A stretch of 64,000 nt of DNA, taken from the NCBI GenBank assembly GCA_024291935.2, contig CM044309.1, forward strand, positions 96,435,628 to 96,499,627, written 5' to 3'. The notes under the pieces were generated by a model. It worked only from the letters and a program-made list of their open reading frames with translations, was not told the origin of the DNA and made no database searches. Below are positions 28,801 to 35,433 of this stretch, piece after piece. This DNA comes from Okapia johnstoni (lineage: Eukaryota > Chordata > Mammalia > Artiodactyla > Giraffidae). The position numbers and the translations under genes were made by a program. Position 1 is the first letter of the stretch. Each line of letters opens with the position of its first letter.

Positions 28801-31800
28801 GTTTGCCCGTCAGTCAGGGCTGGCTGGAATCGCTTGGCAAGGTTATTCTGATTTTAGAATTTCAACTGTTGGAGAGGTTCAAGAGGAAATTAATTTTCAT
28901 ATATTTACCAGCATTGGAAATTGAATTGCTTCATCAATGAAGAGAAGGAAGGATATGTCAAAGATTTTCCTTCTGTTAAAAATCTGGGCCACTTAGCATA
29001 CAATTCTTAACAATTTGCTTTCTGGATGTTCTGTAGCAAAAGTGAATGAAGGGTGTTCTGCTGTATTTGGGGCTTCCCTCATAGCTCAGTCAGTAAAGAA
29101 TCTGCCTGCAATGTAGGAAACCCTAGTTCGATCCCTGGGTCAGGAAGATCCTCTGGAGAAAGAAATGGAAACCCACTCCAGTCTTCTCGCCTGGAGAATC
29201 CCATGGACAGAGGAGCCTGGCAGGCTACAGGCCATTGGATCCCAAGAGTCGGACACGACTTAGCGACTAAATCACCAACACTGCTGTTATTTAGAACACA
29301 TTCTAACTCAGAACTTGGTATTTAAACTACTTTTCTTTTTTTTCCAGCATGAACACTATTAACTTGTTTAAAACATCGTGCTTTAAACATCTTTTGATTT
29401 CAAACGCCTGTATTAGTTTTGTAATGAGTAAATCTTTACATAATAATATTGTAACATGAAATTGAATGGCTTATTGCCCAGATGCTATAGGAGTGTTATT
29501 TGACAGACCGTGTTTCAGATTTAATGGACTTTTGTAATACTGACCAGTAAGTAGTCTCCTTTGAAGACAAACATTGTTTTGAAAAGTTTAAATCTTTGAA
29601 GACAAGTATTTTTCAATCCAAAACCTTTCCCCAAGATGTTTACTTGGTATTGCACAAAACAGATCAAGCAAACATGGGAAACAGATAAGTGTTAAATTTT
29701 ACAGCAGGCTGGTGTTCCTCACACAGTCCCCTCTCAATGAATCTAGAAGACTAGACAGTTGAAATTTGGGGTAATGCTCCAAGTTTAAAATTTTGTTATT
29801 TCCCTACACCCACTATCATAGTTATTTAAAATTCAGGTTTAATTTTTTCTGCTAATTTTCAAAAAATTAATCTCATAACTGTTTTTGATATGCCCTTTCA
29901 CTCAAGAAAAATGTAGGCTCTTTCTTGACATTGAAACTGATGTTGGTAGTTGTTTAAAATAGGAAGGCAGAATATTAAGGCGTTATCAAGTTTCATCTTT
30001 ATTACTAAAATATTACAAATAATAGGAAGTAGAGTCTTACAAAGCACTTGATATTTTCCGGAACACTTTTTTGCATTCATTGCTGTTTTGTTTTTACTAT
30101 GGTCATTCTCATTAGTCAGGGGGATATGATTATTCTTATTTGACAGCTGAGGAAGCAAAACCTGGAGTGAGTCAGTGGTGCAGGCATAGATTGAAGTCTA
30201 TGACTTAGCTTTTATGTATTACCTCTCTAGGCAACCTTTGTATGGTCATAGGTTGGTGGAATTAACTCAAAACCTCCGAACAGGTCTTCCAACTTTCACA
30301 CCCCACCCGTCAGTAACAAAAGATGTACATTCCCACTCCACAATGCTTTCACGAACATTGTTCTCTTCCCATCACCACACCATTTCGAAACTCTGGGTGG
30401 CTCCCCACTTCTAAAAGGATTTCACTACCCTTCACAGAATGTACTTTTCCATCTGGCCCTCATCTGCCATTCTAACTCACATCCGGATTCTCCAGTGCAG
30501 CCAAACTAGTGTGTCCCTTGCCCCTGGGCAAGCGCTGTAGTTGCAGCTGCCTTTGCTCATGCTGGGCTGACGACGAAAGATACATCCCTGTGGCCCATCT
30601 ACATTTATCAGAGAGCAGCTCGAATCTCTCCTGGTCATGGAGCCTGGTTTGCCTACGTCACTTTTTTTTTTTTTTTCAATTTTTTTTTGACGTGGACTGT
30701 TTTCTAAGTCTTTACTGAATTTGTTACAATACTGTTTCTGTACTTTTTATGTTTTGGTTTTTTGGCCCCAAGGCATGCAGGATCTTAGCTCCCCAACTAG
30801 GGATTGAACCCACACCCCCAGCATTGGAAGGCAAAGTCTTAACCACTGGACCACCAAGGAAGTCCCTGCCTACCTCCCTTCTGACTGACACTGCCTTCCA
30901 CTAATGGGATTAAGAGTAGACCAGCACTGTCCAGTTGAAATAAAGTAACGAATGTGAATCACATATTGAATTTAAAATTTTTTAATATTCATATTAAAAA
31001 AGATTAAAAAGGTGAAATTAATTTTTTCAACATATTTTTAACTAATGTACCCAAAATACTGTCGTTTCAATATATAGTCAACATAAAAATTATTGATGAC
31101 ATATTTTATGTTCTTTTTTGGGCTTCCCCTATGGCTCAGTGGTAAAGAATCTGCCTACAGTTCAGGAGACACAGGAGACACGGGTTCAATCCCTGGGTCG
31201 AGAAGATCCCCTGGAGGAAGGCATGGCAACCCACTCCAGTATTCTTGCATGGAGAATCCCATGAACTGAGGAGCCTGGCAGGCTACAGTCCATAGGGTCG
31301 CAAAGAGTTGGATGCAACTGAGTACATGCGCGTGCATGTTCTTTTTTTTCATACAGAGTCTTCAAAATATAATGTATACTTTATGCTTAACAGCACATCT
31401 CAATACAGGTCAACCACGTTTCTTGTGGTTAATAGCCACATGTGGCTAGTGACTACTATATTGGACAGAGCAGTTCTAGATCGCTTAGTTTAACAATTAT
31501 ATATGACGTTATATTGTTGTGTAAATAACTTGTGTGTTTTTCTATGTGAGCCTGTAAAATTTTCCTGAGGGAGCTTCCTCCATGACTAGGATTATAGAGG
31601 CACTGTGGTGGGGGTTATACTTTAGAGAGGCCTCATTCAATCATTCATTTACCCATTCTTTGAACAATTGTGTGTCCACTGTAAGGTAGATATTATGGTA
31701 GGCATTGGGGATGCAAAGATGAATAAAACAGTCCTCTGTGTAAGGATCTTACAGCCACTCCAGAACCAGAAGGGTAACTGAGAGGGGTACACATCAGAGA

Positions 31801-33215
31801 AGGGAAAGAAACTCCCCTAAGCGTGTGGCAGTGCAATTCTGTGACAACACGATTCTGGCATACCCTGCTGCATATCCCCTAGCTTCCCAAGCTGGTCATT
31901 GGCTGGGACAGATGGCTTATCAGGCTACCCGCAGTTCATTTAGTTCAGAAATGACCGTCTGGAAAGGCGGGGAAGTCATACAACTGCCATATTTCTCTTT
32001 ACAACATTCTTGGGTCAATTAAATTCATTAGATTGCCAAGACAATTAGTTACACTGTCATAATAGAAACAGACTGGAACAGAAGGGTGTGATACCAATTT
32101 TCTGCTTGACCATTGCTATGACAGAGAAGGCTAGGAAACGCTGGTTAACAGGCAGTCTATTCTAATTTTAAGCATATTTAATTTTTAGAAAGTTCTTTCT
32201 TGAGATCTATCTCCCTGTAACTTCTTGAAGTCCACTTATCTCAATTTTTTAGATGAGGACATGAGGGAAACTGATGCTTAGGCCAACCCAACTTATTGTT
32301 GATAAAATGAGGAATTAGTATTAGGGATTTAAAAAATATTCATTATGGTCTATTTCACTGTTTTGATACCTATGTGGAACTGATGATATTGTGACCAGTT
32401 TTTTTCTTCACTAAAACAACACAGTTAAGGAGCACACTAGTCTGTAACATCTAGTCTAGTTCTCTGCTCTCCAGATTCCACTTCTCTTTTATCTAATATT
32501 ATATAAAACTTTCTCAGTCAGTAAAAGTTTTACTTTTCTGAAAAACTGGCTTATAAAATATCTTTTTCTCCCTAAAGATTAGATATCTTTTGCACATAAA
32601 GGCTAAACATAAACATTCTTTTCTTAATAACCCTCCCAACTTCCCCAGAATCAAACATTGCTTTGATTTTAATTCAGTGGTCTTAGACTACTTAAAAACA
32701 TGTCCGGTATCAAGACCAGGCATGTACAATTCTTAGCCATGTGCTTAAGAGATCTATATAACCTTGGGAAATAGACGTCGTTCTCTTTTATGTGTTTCAC
32801 TTTGTGTACTAGAATAAAAGCACGAACAAAAAGATGAATAAAAGCATGACTTTAAAGAAAGTGAAGATACTGTGGGAAATAGACGTGCGATCAGGATTAA
32901 TTAGTTCGCCAACTAAATATGCTAAATGGCGACTTTCAAATTCGTTTCTATCTGGCTTAGTTTTCCACGTGAAAATACAGCACTAAAAAAAAAAACAACA
33001 ACAACAAATGGGAAATTGGTAATCTTTGCAGTTTCATTTTAAAATGTTTATTTCCACTGAACTCTTTTTAGAATTTATAATAGGGATTCAACAATCAAAT
33101 TAACATTCTCTAACAAGGAGGGAAACAGGGAAAGTTTGCAATTATTAGCGAAACAAAAAAGACTTACCATTAAAATGGCCAGAGCCCCTGTGGTTCTGAA
33201 AGGGAGCCAAGCCAT
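1184..33215 (-). CDS. DSG3: Desmoglein 3, complete gene (16 coding exons)
   Basis: Desmosomal cadherin of stratified epithelium and the pemphigus vulgaris antigen. It binds desmocollins and desmogleins of neighbouring cells and links through plakoglobin and plakophilin to keratin filaments. Coding exons on the minus strand: 33215-33168, 24148-24113, 23595-23464, 21548-21393, 20832-20688, 20044-19878, 18881-18753, 18452-18267, 15507-15236, 14441-14302, 12501-12274, 11177-10926, 7798-7659, 7349-7286, 3650-3403, 1807-1184. They total 2967 nt, 988 residues plus stop (human about 999). All junctions are GT-AG with matching phases and no premature stop. Order: signal peptide, propeptide, EC1-EC4, extracellular anchor, membrane helix (about 615-642), intracellular anchor, plakoglobin-binding segment, linker and two desmoglein-type repeats. 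The ending TEDPCSRL and the position downstream of DSG4 separate it from DSG1, DSG2 and DSG4. Exon ends were placed by eye from splice consensus and protein similarity. Confidence 0.97.
1926..2348 (+). mobile_element. BovB LINE 3' fragment
   Basis: Lies in DSG3 intron 15. Matches the 3' end of BovB: GTGAGAGTTGGACC near 1939, then the stretch with GATGCTGGGAAAGATTG and GATGAGATGGTTGGATGGC, ending in the ACTGAACA tail. Opposite orientation to the gene. Its 3' part is the same segment seen at 61570-62020. Confidence 0.9.
3403..3650 (-). CDS. DSG3: DSG3 coding exon 15 (Gly/Ala-rich segment)
   Basis: 248 nt, residues 699-781. Begins [11 protein letters not shown], passes through a Gly/Ala-rich stretch, then [16 protein letters not shown] and [11 protein letters not shown]. 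From memory of human DSG3, the Gly/Ala stretch is about a dozen residues shorter here. Acceptor TTTAG, donor GTAATC. Confidence 0.95.
4234..4360 (-). mobile_element. Bov-tA/Bov-A SINE (3' monomer)
   Basis: BovA-type monomer from AGTGAAATGAAGTCGCTC to TTGCCTTCTCC. Flanked by a 13-bp direct repeat, AAATAAGGATTAA, at 4221-4233 and 4361-4373. Confidence 0.92.
4581..6096 (+). mobile_element. L1 LINE, 5' end present, 3' truncated
   Basis: Begins with the ruminant L1 5' UTR signature (GGCGGGGCTAAGATGG near 4592), runs through a C-rich 5' UTR and stops inside ORF1. There is no ORF2, 3' UTR or poly(A). A perfect 21-bp direct repeat flanks it (4560-4580 and 6097-6117). Sense strand is opposite to DSG3. 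Confidence 0.85.
5601..6098 (+). pseudogene. L1 ORF1 N-terminal fragment
   Basis: Open frame for about 166 codons with the features of L1 ORF1p: a basic start, then a long charged coiled coil rich in Glu/Lys/Ile, reaching [16 protein letters not shown] at the start of the RNA-binding domain. The rest of ORF1 is absent, so no working RNA-binding protein can come from it. No stops are seen before the break. Confidence 0.88.
6274..6485 (-). mobile_element. Bov-tA SINE, full length
   Basis: Runs from TTGTTGTTTAGTTGCTCAG to CCACCAGGGAAACCC, the reverse complement of the tRNA-derived head. Target duplication GATTAAATA at 6265-6273 and 6488-6496. DSG3 intron 14. Confidence 0.93.
6591..6874 (-). mobile_element. 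Bov-A2 dimeric SINE
   Basis: Two Bov-A monomers joined by GAAAGTGAAAAGTGAAAGTGA, starting with a (GCT)n run. Target duplication ACTTTAACTG at 6581-6590 and 6875-6884. Confidence 0.94.
7286..7349 (-). CDS. DSG3: DSG3 coding exon 14 (64 nt)
   Basis: Encodes [21 protein letters not shown] plus one base, residues 678-699. Human has EITNICVPPVTANGADFMESS. Acceptor GCAG, donor GTAAGT, phase 0 to 1. Confidence 0.94.
7659..7798 (-). CDS. DSG3: DSG3 coding exon 13 (membrane helix end, intracellular anchor)
   Basis: 140 nt, residues 631-677. Finishes the leucine-rich helix and continues [26 protein letters not shown] and [11 protein letters not shown], typical of the juxtamembrane part of desmogleins. 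Acceptor ACTAG, donor GTGAGG, exits in phase 0. Confidence 0.95.
8519..8737 (-). mobile_element. Bov-tA SINE
   Basis: Diverged copy in DSG3 intron 12, from GAGTTCGAGTCCAACTC to ATGAGGGAAGTCC. Direct repeat TGCCCTGCA on both sides (8510-8518, 8738-8746). Confidence 0.88.
8788..8998 (+). mobile_element. MIR SINE (ancient)
   Basis: Diverged MIR: TCTGGAGTCAGTCTTCTAGG, then GTTTGAATTTTGGCTTCACC and TTGTTGTGAGGATTATGAG, in the order of the MIR consensus. Confidence 0.75.
9050..9091. repeat. AT/AC microsatellite
   Basis: Imperfect TATATATA-CACACA-TATATA run in DSG3 intron 12. A likely length polymorphism. Confidence 0.8.
9690..9995 (+). mobile_element. L2-like ancient LINE fragment
   Basis: Resembles the L2 segment with CTGCAACTGTGCTTCC, CTGGCCTCCATCATCC and TTATCTTTCTAAAATACAAAT. 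Highly diverged. DSG3 intron 12. Confidence 0.5.
9996..10925. other. DSG3 intron 12, no recognised element
   Basis: AT-rich intronic sequence next to exon 12. I see no SINE, LINE or coding exon in it. Confidence 0.5.
10926..11177 (-). CDS. DSG3: DSG3 coding exon 12 (extracellular anchor and first part of membrane helix)
   Basis: 252 nt, residues 547-631. Carries the Cys-containing stretch [14 protein letters not shown] and then the start of the transmembrane helix, [11 protein letters not shown]. The donor is ambiguous within a GTGTGAG run. The call at 10926 is the one that keeps phase 1 and joins cleanly to exon 13. The acceptor CCCCTACAG has a short pyrimidine tract. Confidence 0.92.
11414..11634 (-). 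mobile_element. Bov-tA SINE
   Basis: In DSG3 intron 11. Runs from TTGTTTTTTAGTTGCTAAGTC to GCCACCTGGGAAGCCC. Direct repeat TGGTCACT at 11406-11413 and 11635-11642. Confidence 0.92.
11640..12273. other. DSG3 intron 11, remaining sequence
   Basis: Unremarkable AT-rich intron between the SINE and exon 11. No repeat family recognised. Confidence 0.5.
12274..12501 (-). CDS. DSG3: DSG3 coding exon 11 (EC4 end and extracellular anchor)
   Basis: 228 nt, residues 471-547. The inter-domain calcium motif reads DFNEN (487-491), where human has DFNDN. The rest is the membrane-proximal extracellular anchor. Acceptor TATAG, donor GTGAGT, phase 1 on both sides. Confidence 0.94.
12600..12940 (+). mobile_element. 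Long CHR-type SINE
   Basis: Starts GGACTTCTCTGGTGGCACAG, continues through the CACAACT/GAAGCC repeats and ends (AAAT)n. Flanked by an imperfect direct repeat of about 18 bp ending TCTCACATGCA (12589-12599 and 12948-12958). DSG3 intron 10. Confidence 0.88.
13085..13283 (-). mobile_element. Bov-tA SINE
   Basis: In DSG3 intron 10, preceded by a (GTT)n run. Direct repeat TTAATTAGTA at 13075-13084 and 13284-13293. Confidence 0.92.
14009..14222 (+). mobile_element. Bov-tA SINE
   Basis: In DSG3 intron 10, 80 bases downstream of exon 10 in transcript direction. Direct repeat AGTGATAAAGGT at 13997-14008 and 14223-14234. Opposite orientation to the copy at 13085. Confidence 0.93.
14302..14441 (-). 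CDS. DSG3: DSG3 coding exon 10 (EC4)
   Basis: 140 nt, residues 424-471. Includes GRNDGG and IDRDVTF, the EC4 calcium-ligand region. Enters in phase 2 and exits in phase 1. Acceptor ACAG, donor GTAAGA. Confidence 0.95.
14690..14960 (+). mobile_element. L2-like fragment
   Basis: Diverged stretch including AAGGCTCAACTGAAAG and ACTTTTTCTTGATCTC, like the L2 3' region. DSG3 intron 9. Confidence 0.45.
15012..15196 (+). mobile_element. L1 3' UTR fragment (artiodactyl type)
   Basis: Matches the common artiodactyl L1 3' end: CAAGGTCCTACTGTACAGCC, TATTCAATATCCTGTGATAA, ending AACTATACTTCAATAAAATT. DSG3 intron 9, close to exon 9. Confidence 0.8.
15236..15507 (-). CDS. DSG3: DSG3 coding exon 9 (EC3/EC4)
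   Basis: 272 nt, residues 334-424 (last codon split, phase 2). Starts SLDYEQ (calcium motif) and runs through VINVREG into EC4 with AIDEDTG. Acceptor TCTAG, donor GTGAGA. Confidence 0.96.
15802..16073 (-). mobile_element. Bov-A2 dimeric SINE
   Basis: Two Bov-A monomers in DSG3 intron 8. Direct repeat GTGATGCAGTGG at 15790-15801 and 16074-16085. Confidence 0.92.
16080..16275 (+). mobile_element. MIR SINE (ancient)
   Basis: Contains TTTGAATCCTGGTTCTGCTA, TAGCTGTGTGACTC and CTCATCAGATTGTTGTAAGG, all core MIR segments. The Bov-A2 at 15802 landed at its 5' edge. Confidence 0.8.
16276..18266. other. DSG3 intron 8, mostly unclassified
   Basis: About 2 kb free of bovid SINEs. A short stretch at 16970-17020 (CAACCCTGGCTGCATATTAG) resembles one end of the hAT-Charlie element MER5A. 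The GC-richer block 16750-17480 looks like an old interspersed repeat that I cannot name. No coding exon seen. Confidence 0.45.
18267..18452 (-). CDS. DSG3: DSG3 coding exon 8 (EC3)
   Basis: 62 codons, residues 272-333, with the EC3 calcium segment [10 protein letters not shown]. An acceptor after a 17-base T run (transcript sense) gives a strong polypyrimidine tract. Donor GTAAGG, phase 0 on both sides. Confidence 0.96.
18753..18881 (-). CDS. DSG3: DSG3 coding exon 7 (EC2/EC3 junction)
   Basis: 43 codons, residues 229-271, including DKDGEG and the calcium motif DVNDN (259-263). The acceptor is TTTAG. The donor reads CAG/GTGTGC, poorer than the others in this gene. Confidence 0.94.
19316..19447 (-). 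mobile_element. CHR-type SINE
   Basis: In DSG3 intron 6. Reads TCCTAACCAAGGATTGAATCC ... CACTGGACCATCAGGTAATTCC, the reverse complement of the tRNA-derived CHR head. Confidence 0.82.
19878..20044 (-). CDS. DSG3: DSG3 coding exon 6 (EC2)
   Basis: 167 nt, residues 173-228. Carries the calcium motif DAD (183-185) and ends with LDRE (225-228), directly before the GTAAAG donor. The run [19 protein letters not shown] is nearly the same as human. Confidence 0.97.
20100..20680. other. DSG3 intron 5, no recognised element
   Basis: Unique-looking AT-rich sequence between exons 6 and 5. A short palindrome TCACGTGACTGAGTCAGGTGA sits near 20202-20222. Confidence 0.4.
20688..20832 (-). CDS. DSG3: DSG3 coding exon 5 (EC1/EC2 junction)
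   Basis: Residues 125-172 plus one base (phase 1 exit). Contains RAL at 128-130, the desmoglein cell-adhesion recognition triplet, and the inter-domain calcium motif DINDN at 149-153. Acceptor TCTAG, donor GTAAGT. Confidence 0.96.
21140..21276 (-). mobile_element. CHR-type SINE
   Basis: In DSG3 intron 4. Includes GAACCAGGGATTGAACCTG and CCACTGGATCACCAGGGACA. The 5' T-rich end is the reverse complement of the A-rich tail. Confidence 0.85.
21393..21548 (-). CDS. DSG3: DSG3 coding exon 4 (EC1)
   Basis: 52 codons, residues 73-124, covering most of the first cadherin repeat. The calcium-ligand motif VDRE is at residues 115-118. Acceptor GCAG, donor GTAAGT, phase 0 on both sides. Confidence 0.96.
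22196..22466 (+). mobile_element. Bov-A2 dimeric SINE
   Basis: In DSG3 intron 3. Two monomers ending in a (CAG)n run. Direct repeat AGGAATAGA at 22187-22195 and 22467-22475. Sense strand opposite to the gene. Confidence 0.93.
22477..23463. other. DSG3 intron 3, remaining sequence
   Basis: No repeat family or extra exon recognised between the Bov-A2 and exon 3. Confidence 0.45.
23464..23595 (-). CDS. DSG3: DSG3 coding exon 3 (propeptide, furin site, start of EC1)
   Basis: 44 codons, residues 29-72. It carries the basic proprotein convertase site KRRYKR ending at residue 49. Cleavage there leaves a mature N-terminus EWVKFA, whose Trp2 (residue 51) is the strand-swap residue of cadherin adhesion. 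Acceptor ...AATAAG, donor GTAAGT, phase 0. Confidence 0.96.
24113..24148 (-). CDS. DSG3: DSG3 coding exon 2 (36-nt micro-exon)
   Basis: Only 12 codons, [12 protein letters not shown], completing the hydrophobic signal peptide core and opening the propeptide. It is flanked by an ACAG acceptor and a GTAAAG donor and is phase 0 on both sides. Human DSG3 has the matching segment [12 protein letters not shown]. Confidence 0.93.
24282..24370 (+). mobile_element. L1 3' end fragment
   Basis: GGCTGACTCATGTTGATGTA ... AACATTGTAAAGCAATTATC ... CCAATTAAAAATAATAAAAA matches the terminal bases and A-rich tail of bovid L1. It lies about 130 bases upstream of DSG3 exon 2. Confidence 0.8.
24960..25300 (+). 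mobile_element. L2-like fragment
   Basis: Diverged segment with ACTGTTTTACCCATCC, TCCATGAAACTGTCC and TTTACCATGATTTATTATTT, in the order expected of L2 3' sequence. DSG3 intron 1. Confidence 0.45.
25960..26172 (+). mobile_element. Bov-tA SINE
   Basis: From ACTCGGGGGTAAAGAATCC to ATGACTGAGTACATATGCAC. The head is diverged. DSG3 intron 1. Confidence 0.88.
26173..27795. other. DSG3 intron 1, SINE-free stretch
   Basis: 1.6 kb of AT-rich sequence without a recognised mobile element or exon. Confidence 0.45.
27801..28012 (+). mobile_element. Bov-tA SINE
   Basis: TTCTTCCCAGGTGGTTCAGC ... GACACAACCTAGTCACTAAA. DSG3 intron 1. Confidence 0.92.
28045..28285 (+). mobile_element. MIR SINE (ancient)
   Basis: Includes GCACTAGCTGAAAAACTTGG, CAGTTTCCTCATCTATAAAA and TTGTTGTGAGGATTAAATGA, typical of the MIR 3' half. 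Confidence 0.85.
29069..29281 (+). mobile_element. Bov-tA SINE
   Basis: GGGGCTTCCCTCATAGCTCA ... CGGACACGACTTAGCGACTA. DSG3 intron 1. Confidence 0.93.
29345..30660. other. DSG3 intron 1, unclassified
   Basis: No lineage-specific repeat seen. 30095-30210 weakly resembles MIR in reverse. No coding exon recognised. Confidence 0.4.
30664..30868 (-). mobile_element. CHR-type SINE
   Basis: T-rich tail, then GTCTTTACTGAATTTGTTAC, GGCCCCAAGGCATGCAGGAT and CCACTGGACCACCAAGGAAG. DSG3 intron 1. Confidence 0.9.
31120..31335 (+). mobile_element. Bov-tA SINE
   Basis: GGGCTTCCCCTATGGCTCAG ... GATGCAACTGAGTACATGCG. Direct repeat ATGTTCTTTTTT at 31108-31119 and 31336-31347. DSG3 intron 1. Confidence 0.94.
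31348..33160. other. DSG3 intron 1, promoter-proximal SINE-free stretch
   Basis: 1.8 kb next to exon 1 with no bovid SINE. 31640-31750 resembles an old interspersed repeat (GGCATTGGGGATGCAAAGAT). Intronic regulatory sequence is possible but cannot be shown from this sequence. Confidence 0.4.
33168..33215 (-). CDS. DSG3: DSG3 coding exon 1 (signal peptide start)
   Basis: Encodes residues 1-16, [16 protein letters not shown], closely matching the start of the human signal peptide. The start codon sits in a good Kozak context (A at -3, G at +4). The donor follows directly as GTAAGTC, leaving phase 0. The signal peptide is completed in exon 2, about 9 kb away. Confidence 0.95.
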
Positions 33216-33480
33216 GGTTTCTGATTTCCCTGGTGAACGAAAGGAGCTGCTGCTTTAGTCCTTCCAACTGGCGGCATACGATGTCTCAGGATAGCCCTTT
33301 CTCAGCGTCTCTCCTGTCTTCAGGAGTGTGCAGATGGCCTGTTATGCAGATCCTCCCCACCCTCAACCAAGGATTGGTCTCACCAGAAACGCTTGCATCA
33401 CTTTTGCTCCCAGGTAAAAACTTAGACACACCTCGATTCCTGAAGCAATGAAATCCTTTGTTGGAAGCTGAAAGAGAAGT
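33216..33480 (-). promoter_or_regulatory. DSG3: DSG3 5' UTR and candidate proximal promoter
   Basis: Sequence directly upstream of the DSG3 start codon. In transcript sense it has an inverted-CACCC/KLF-like GGGTGGGG near 33352-33362 and a CCAAT box (plus-strand ATTGG at 33373-33377), about 135-165 bases before the ATG. A second CACC-like element (GAGGTGTGTC) lies near 33428-33438. No TATA box was seen. The transcription start cannot be placed from sequence alone. Confidence 0.5.
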
Positions 33481-33728
33481 TCACAGGCTAAAAACCAGTT
33501 CTAATAGGAAGGTACCAGATGAATAATAAATTAATCACAGTGTGGAAGGGCAAAAGCTAGCCTTGACTGCACTGTAAAAGGATCTAGTTGGCTGGTTCTC
33601 ATGGTGCCAATTAAAACTGGAAACTAAAGCAAAACATCCAAAATTCCCCCAAATCTAACTCGTGGAAGAGCACTTATTTTTAGCTTACGTATATGTGAAT
33701 GGATTTAAAGTTGAGCAAAATATATTTT

Positions 33729-33943
33729 GGGGGCTTCCCAGGTGGCACAGTGGTAAAGAATCTGTCTGCCAGTGCAGGAGACGTTGGTCCGATCCCTGGG
33801 TTGGGAAGATCCCCTGGAGAAGGAAATGGCAACCCACTCCAGTATTCTTGCCTGAAAAATCCCATGAACAGAGGAGCTTGGTGGGCTACAGTCCATGGGG
33901 ATCTCCAAGTGTTAGACACGACTGGGCGATTGAGCATGCACAT
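33729..33943 (+). mobile_element. Bov-tA SINE
   Basis: About 500 bases upstream of the DSG3 start codon. Direct repeat GCAAAATATATTTT at 33715-33728 and 33944-33957. Near consensus, so probably fairly young. Confidence 0.94.
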
Positions 33944-34214
33944 GCAAAATATATTTTAGGTGTTAAGCAATATATATATTTTTTGAAATAAACTGCAGAT
34001 CTGAAGAAGAAAATCATCACATCAAGCAGTTGTTAATAATAGGTTTTGAGTGAAAACAATTAGAAATAAAATTAGACTAAACACAAATGGTGCCTTGGAT
34101 ATTTGAAATCTATAAACCGTGTTTTGCAAAATCAGGTATCTGATAATACTGAGCTGACATCTTCCTGTTGTATTTCTTTTCATTTATAAATTTAAAAAAA
34201 AAAAAGTAGTTTGC

Positions 34215-34495
34215 AGGGATTTCCCTGGTGGCCCCGTGGTTAAGAATCCACCTCCCATTGCAGGGGATGTGGGTTTGATCCTCGGTCGGAGAACTAAGAT
34301 CCCACAGGCTGTGGTGCAACTAAGCCTGTGTGCCACAACTTCTGAAGCCTTTGTGCTCTAGAGCCGGTGAACCGCAACAAGAGAAGCCACCACAATGAGA
34401 AGCTTGAGCGCAGCCAGAGCAGCCCTCATCGGCTGAAACTAGAGAAAGCCTGTTCACAGCAGCAAAGACCAGCGCAGCCCAAAATAAATAAAAAA
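34215..34495 (+). mobile_element. Long CHR-type SINE
   Basis: AGGGATTTCCCTGGTGGCCC ... CAGCGCAGCCCAAAATAAAT. Direct repeat AAAGTAGTTTGC on both sides (34203-34214, 34501-34512). Confidence 0.9.
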
Positions 34496-34869
34496 AAAAA
34501 AAAGTAGTTTGCCTAGTGAAGTATTATTATGTTATCTTTGTCCACTTTTACTCAAGACATTTCCTCTAGAGTAGACAGCCTGTTTGCTGCTGTTTACTTG
34601 TGCACTTCTAGTTACTTGGACTCCAGCTCAAGTCAGAGGGTGGGGAAAAGCTACTAACACCATTTTCATTTGCTTATAGCACTAGAGTTAAGAGCACTCA
34701 GCATCCCAGATTTTTCCACAGGTTTGGTAGAAGAACAATATTATCTTTATAAGCATTTATGCATCATGTTTTGGAAGCTTTTTAGTTTCAGAAAAACCAT
34801 TTAGCGAGAGTATTTCAGACAGAAAGGATTTCATAGTCAAGGAGTTGGGAAAAAACACCTTTTAGGCAA

Positions 34870-35205
34870 AATGTTGTGCATTTGAGGATTTTCTGTGTGT
34901 ATTTTTAAAATTTTTGGTAAAGTATACATAATAAAATTTACTATTTTAACTATTTTAAGTTACAGCTGAGTGGCATTAAGTGTATTCACTTTGTTGTACA
35001 GACATCACTACCACCCATTTCCAGAAAAAAAATCTTGATTTTTGATAAAGTTTTTGTAAATAAAGTTTTATTGGAACACAGCCGCTCCCACTTATTTATG
35101 TCTTGTAAATGGCTGCCTTTGTGGTGAAAGGGCCAAGTTGAGGGGAGTTGAGAATTGGACAGAGACTGTATGGCTGCAAAGCCAAAATTATTCAATACTG
35201 ACTTA
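34870..35205. mobile_element. Ancient interspersed repeats, incl. hAT-Charlie-like
   Basis: 35045-35200 carries AAGTTTTATTGGAACACAGC ... GACAGAGACTGTATGGCTGC, a mammal-wide sequence I associate with a hAT-Charlie DNA transposon. 34880-35030 (GGTAAAGTATACATAATAAA) is another widespread old repeat that I cannot name. Confidence 0.5.
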
Positions 35206-35213
35206 TAGGAAAT

Positions 35214-35430
35214 GGGCTTCTCTGGTGTCTCAGTTTGTCAAGAATCTGCCTGCAAGGCAGGAAACTCAGATTTGATCCTAGGTCAGGAAGATCCCCTGGA
35301 GAAAGTAATGGCAACCCACTCCAGTATCCTTGCCTGGAAAATCCCATGGACAGAGAATCCTGGTGGGCTATGGTCAATGGGGTCACAAAGAGTCGGACAC
35401 AACTTAGTGACTGAAGTTCCACCACCACCA
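35214..35430 (+). mobile_element. Bov-tA SINE
   Basis: GGGCTTCTCTGGTGTCTCAG ... GGACACAACTTAGTGACTGA, in the DSG4-DSG3 spacer. Confidence 0.93.
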
Positions 35431-35433
35431 CCA

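Noticed and set aside
33662..33991. Open frames over SINEs on either strand (also 22185-22553, 39760-40155, 6288-6518, 54174-54562)
   Set aside because: They translate Bov-tA or Bov-A2 consensus, giving the same peptide pattern at many sites ([28 protein letters not shown]). They are repeat translations, not genes.
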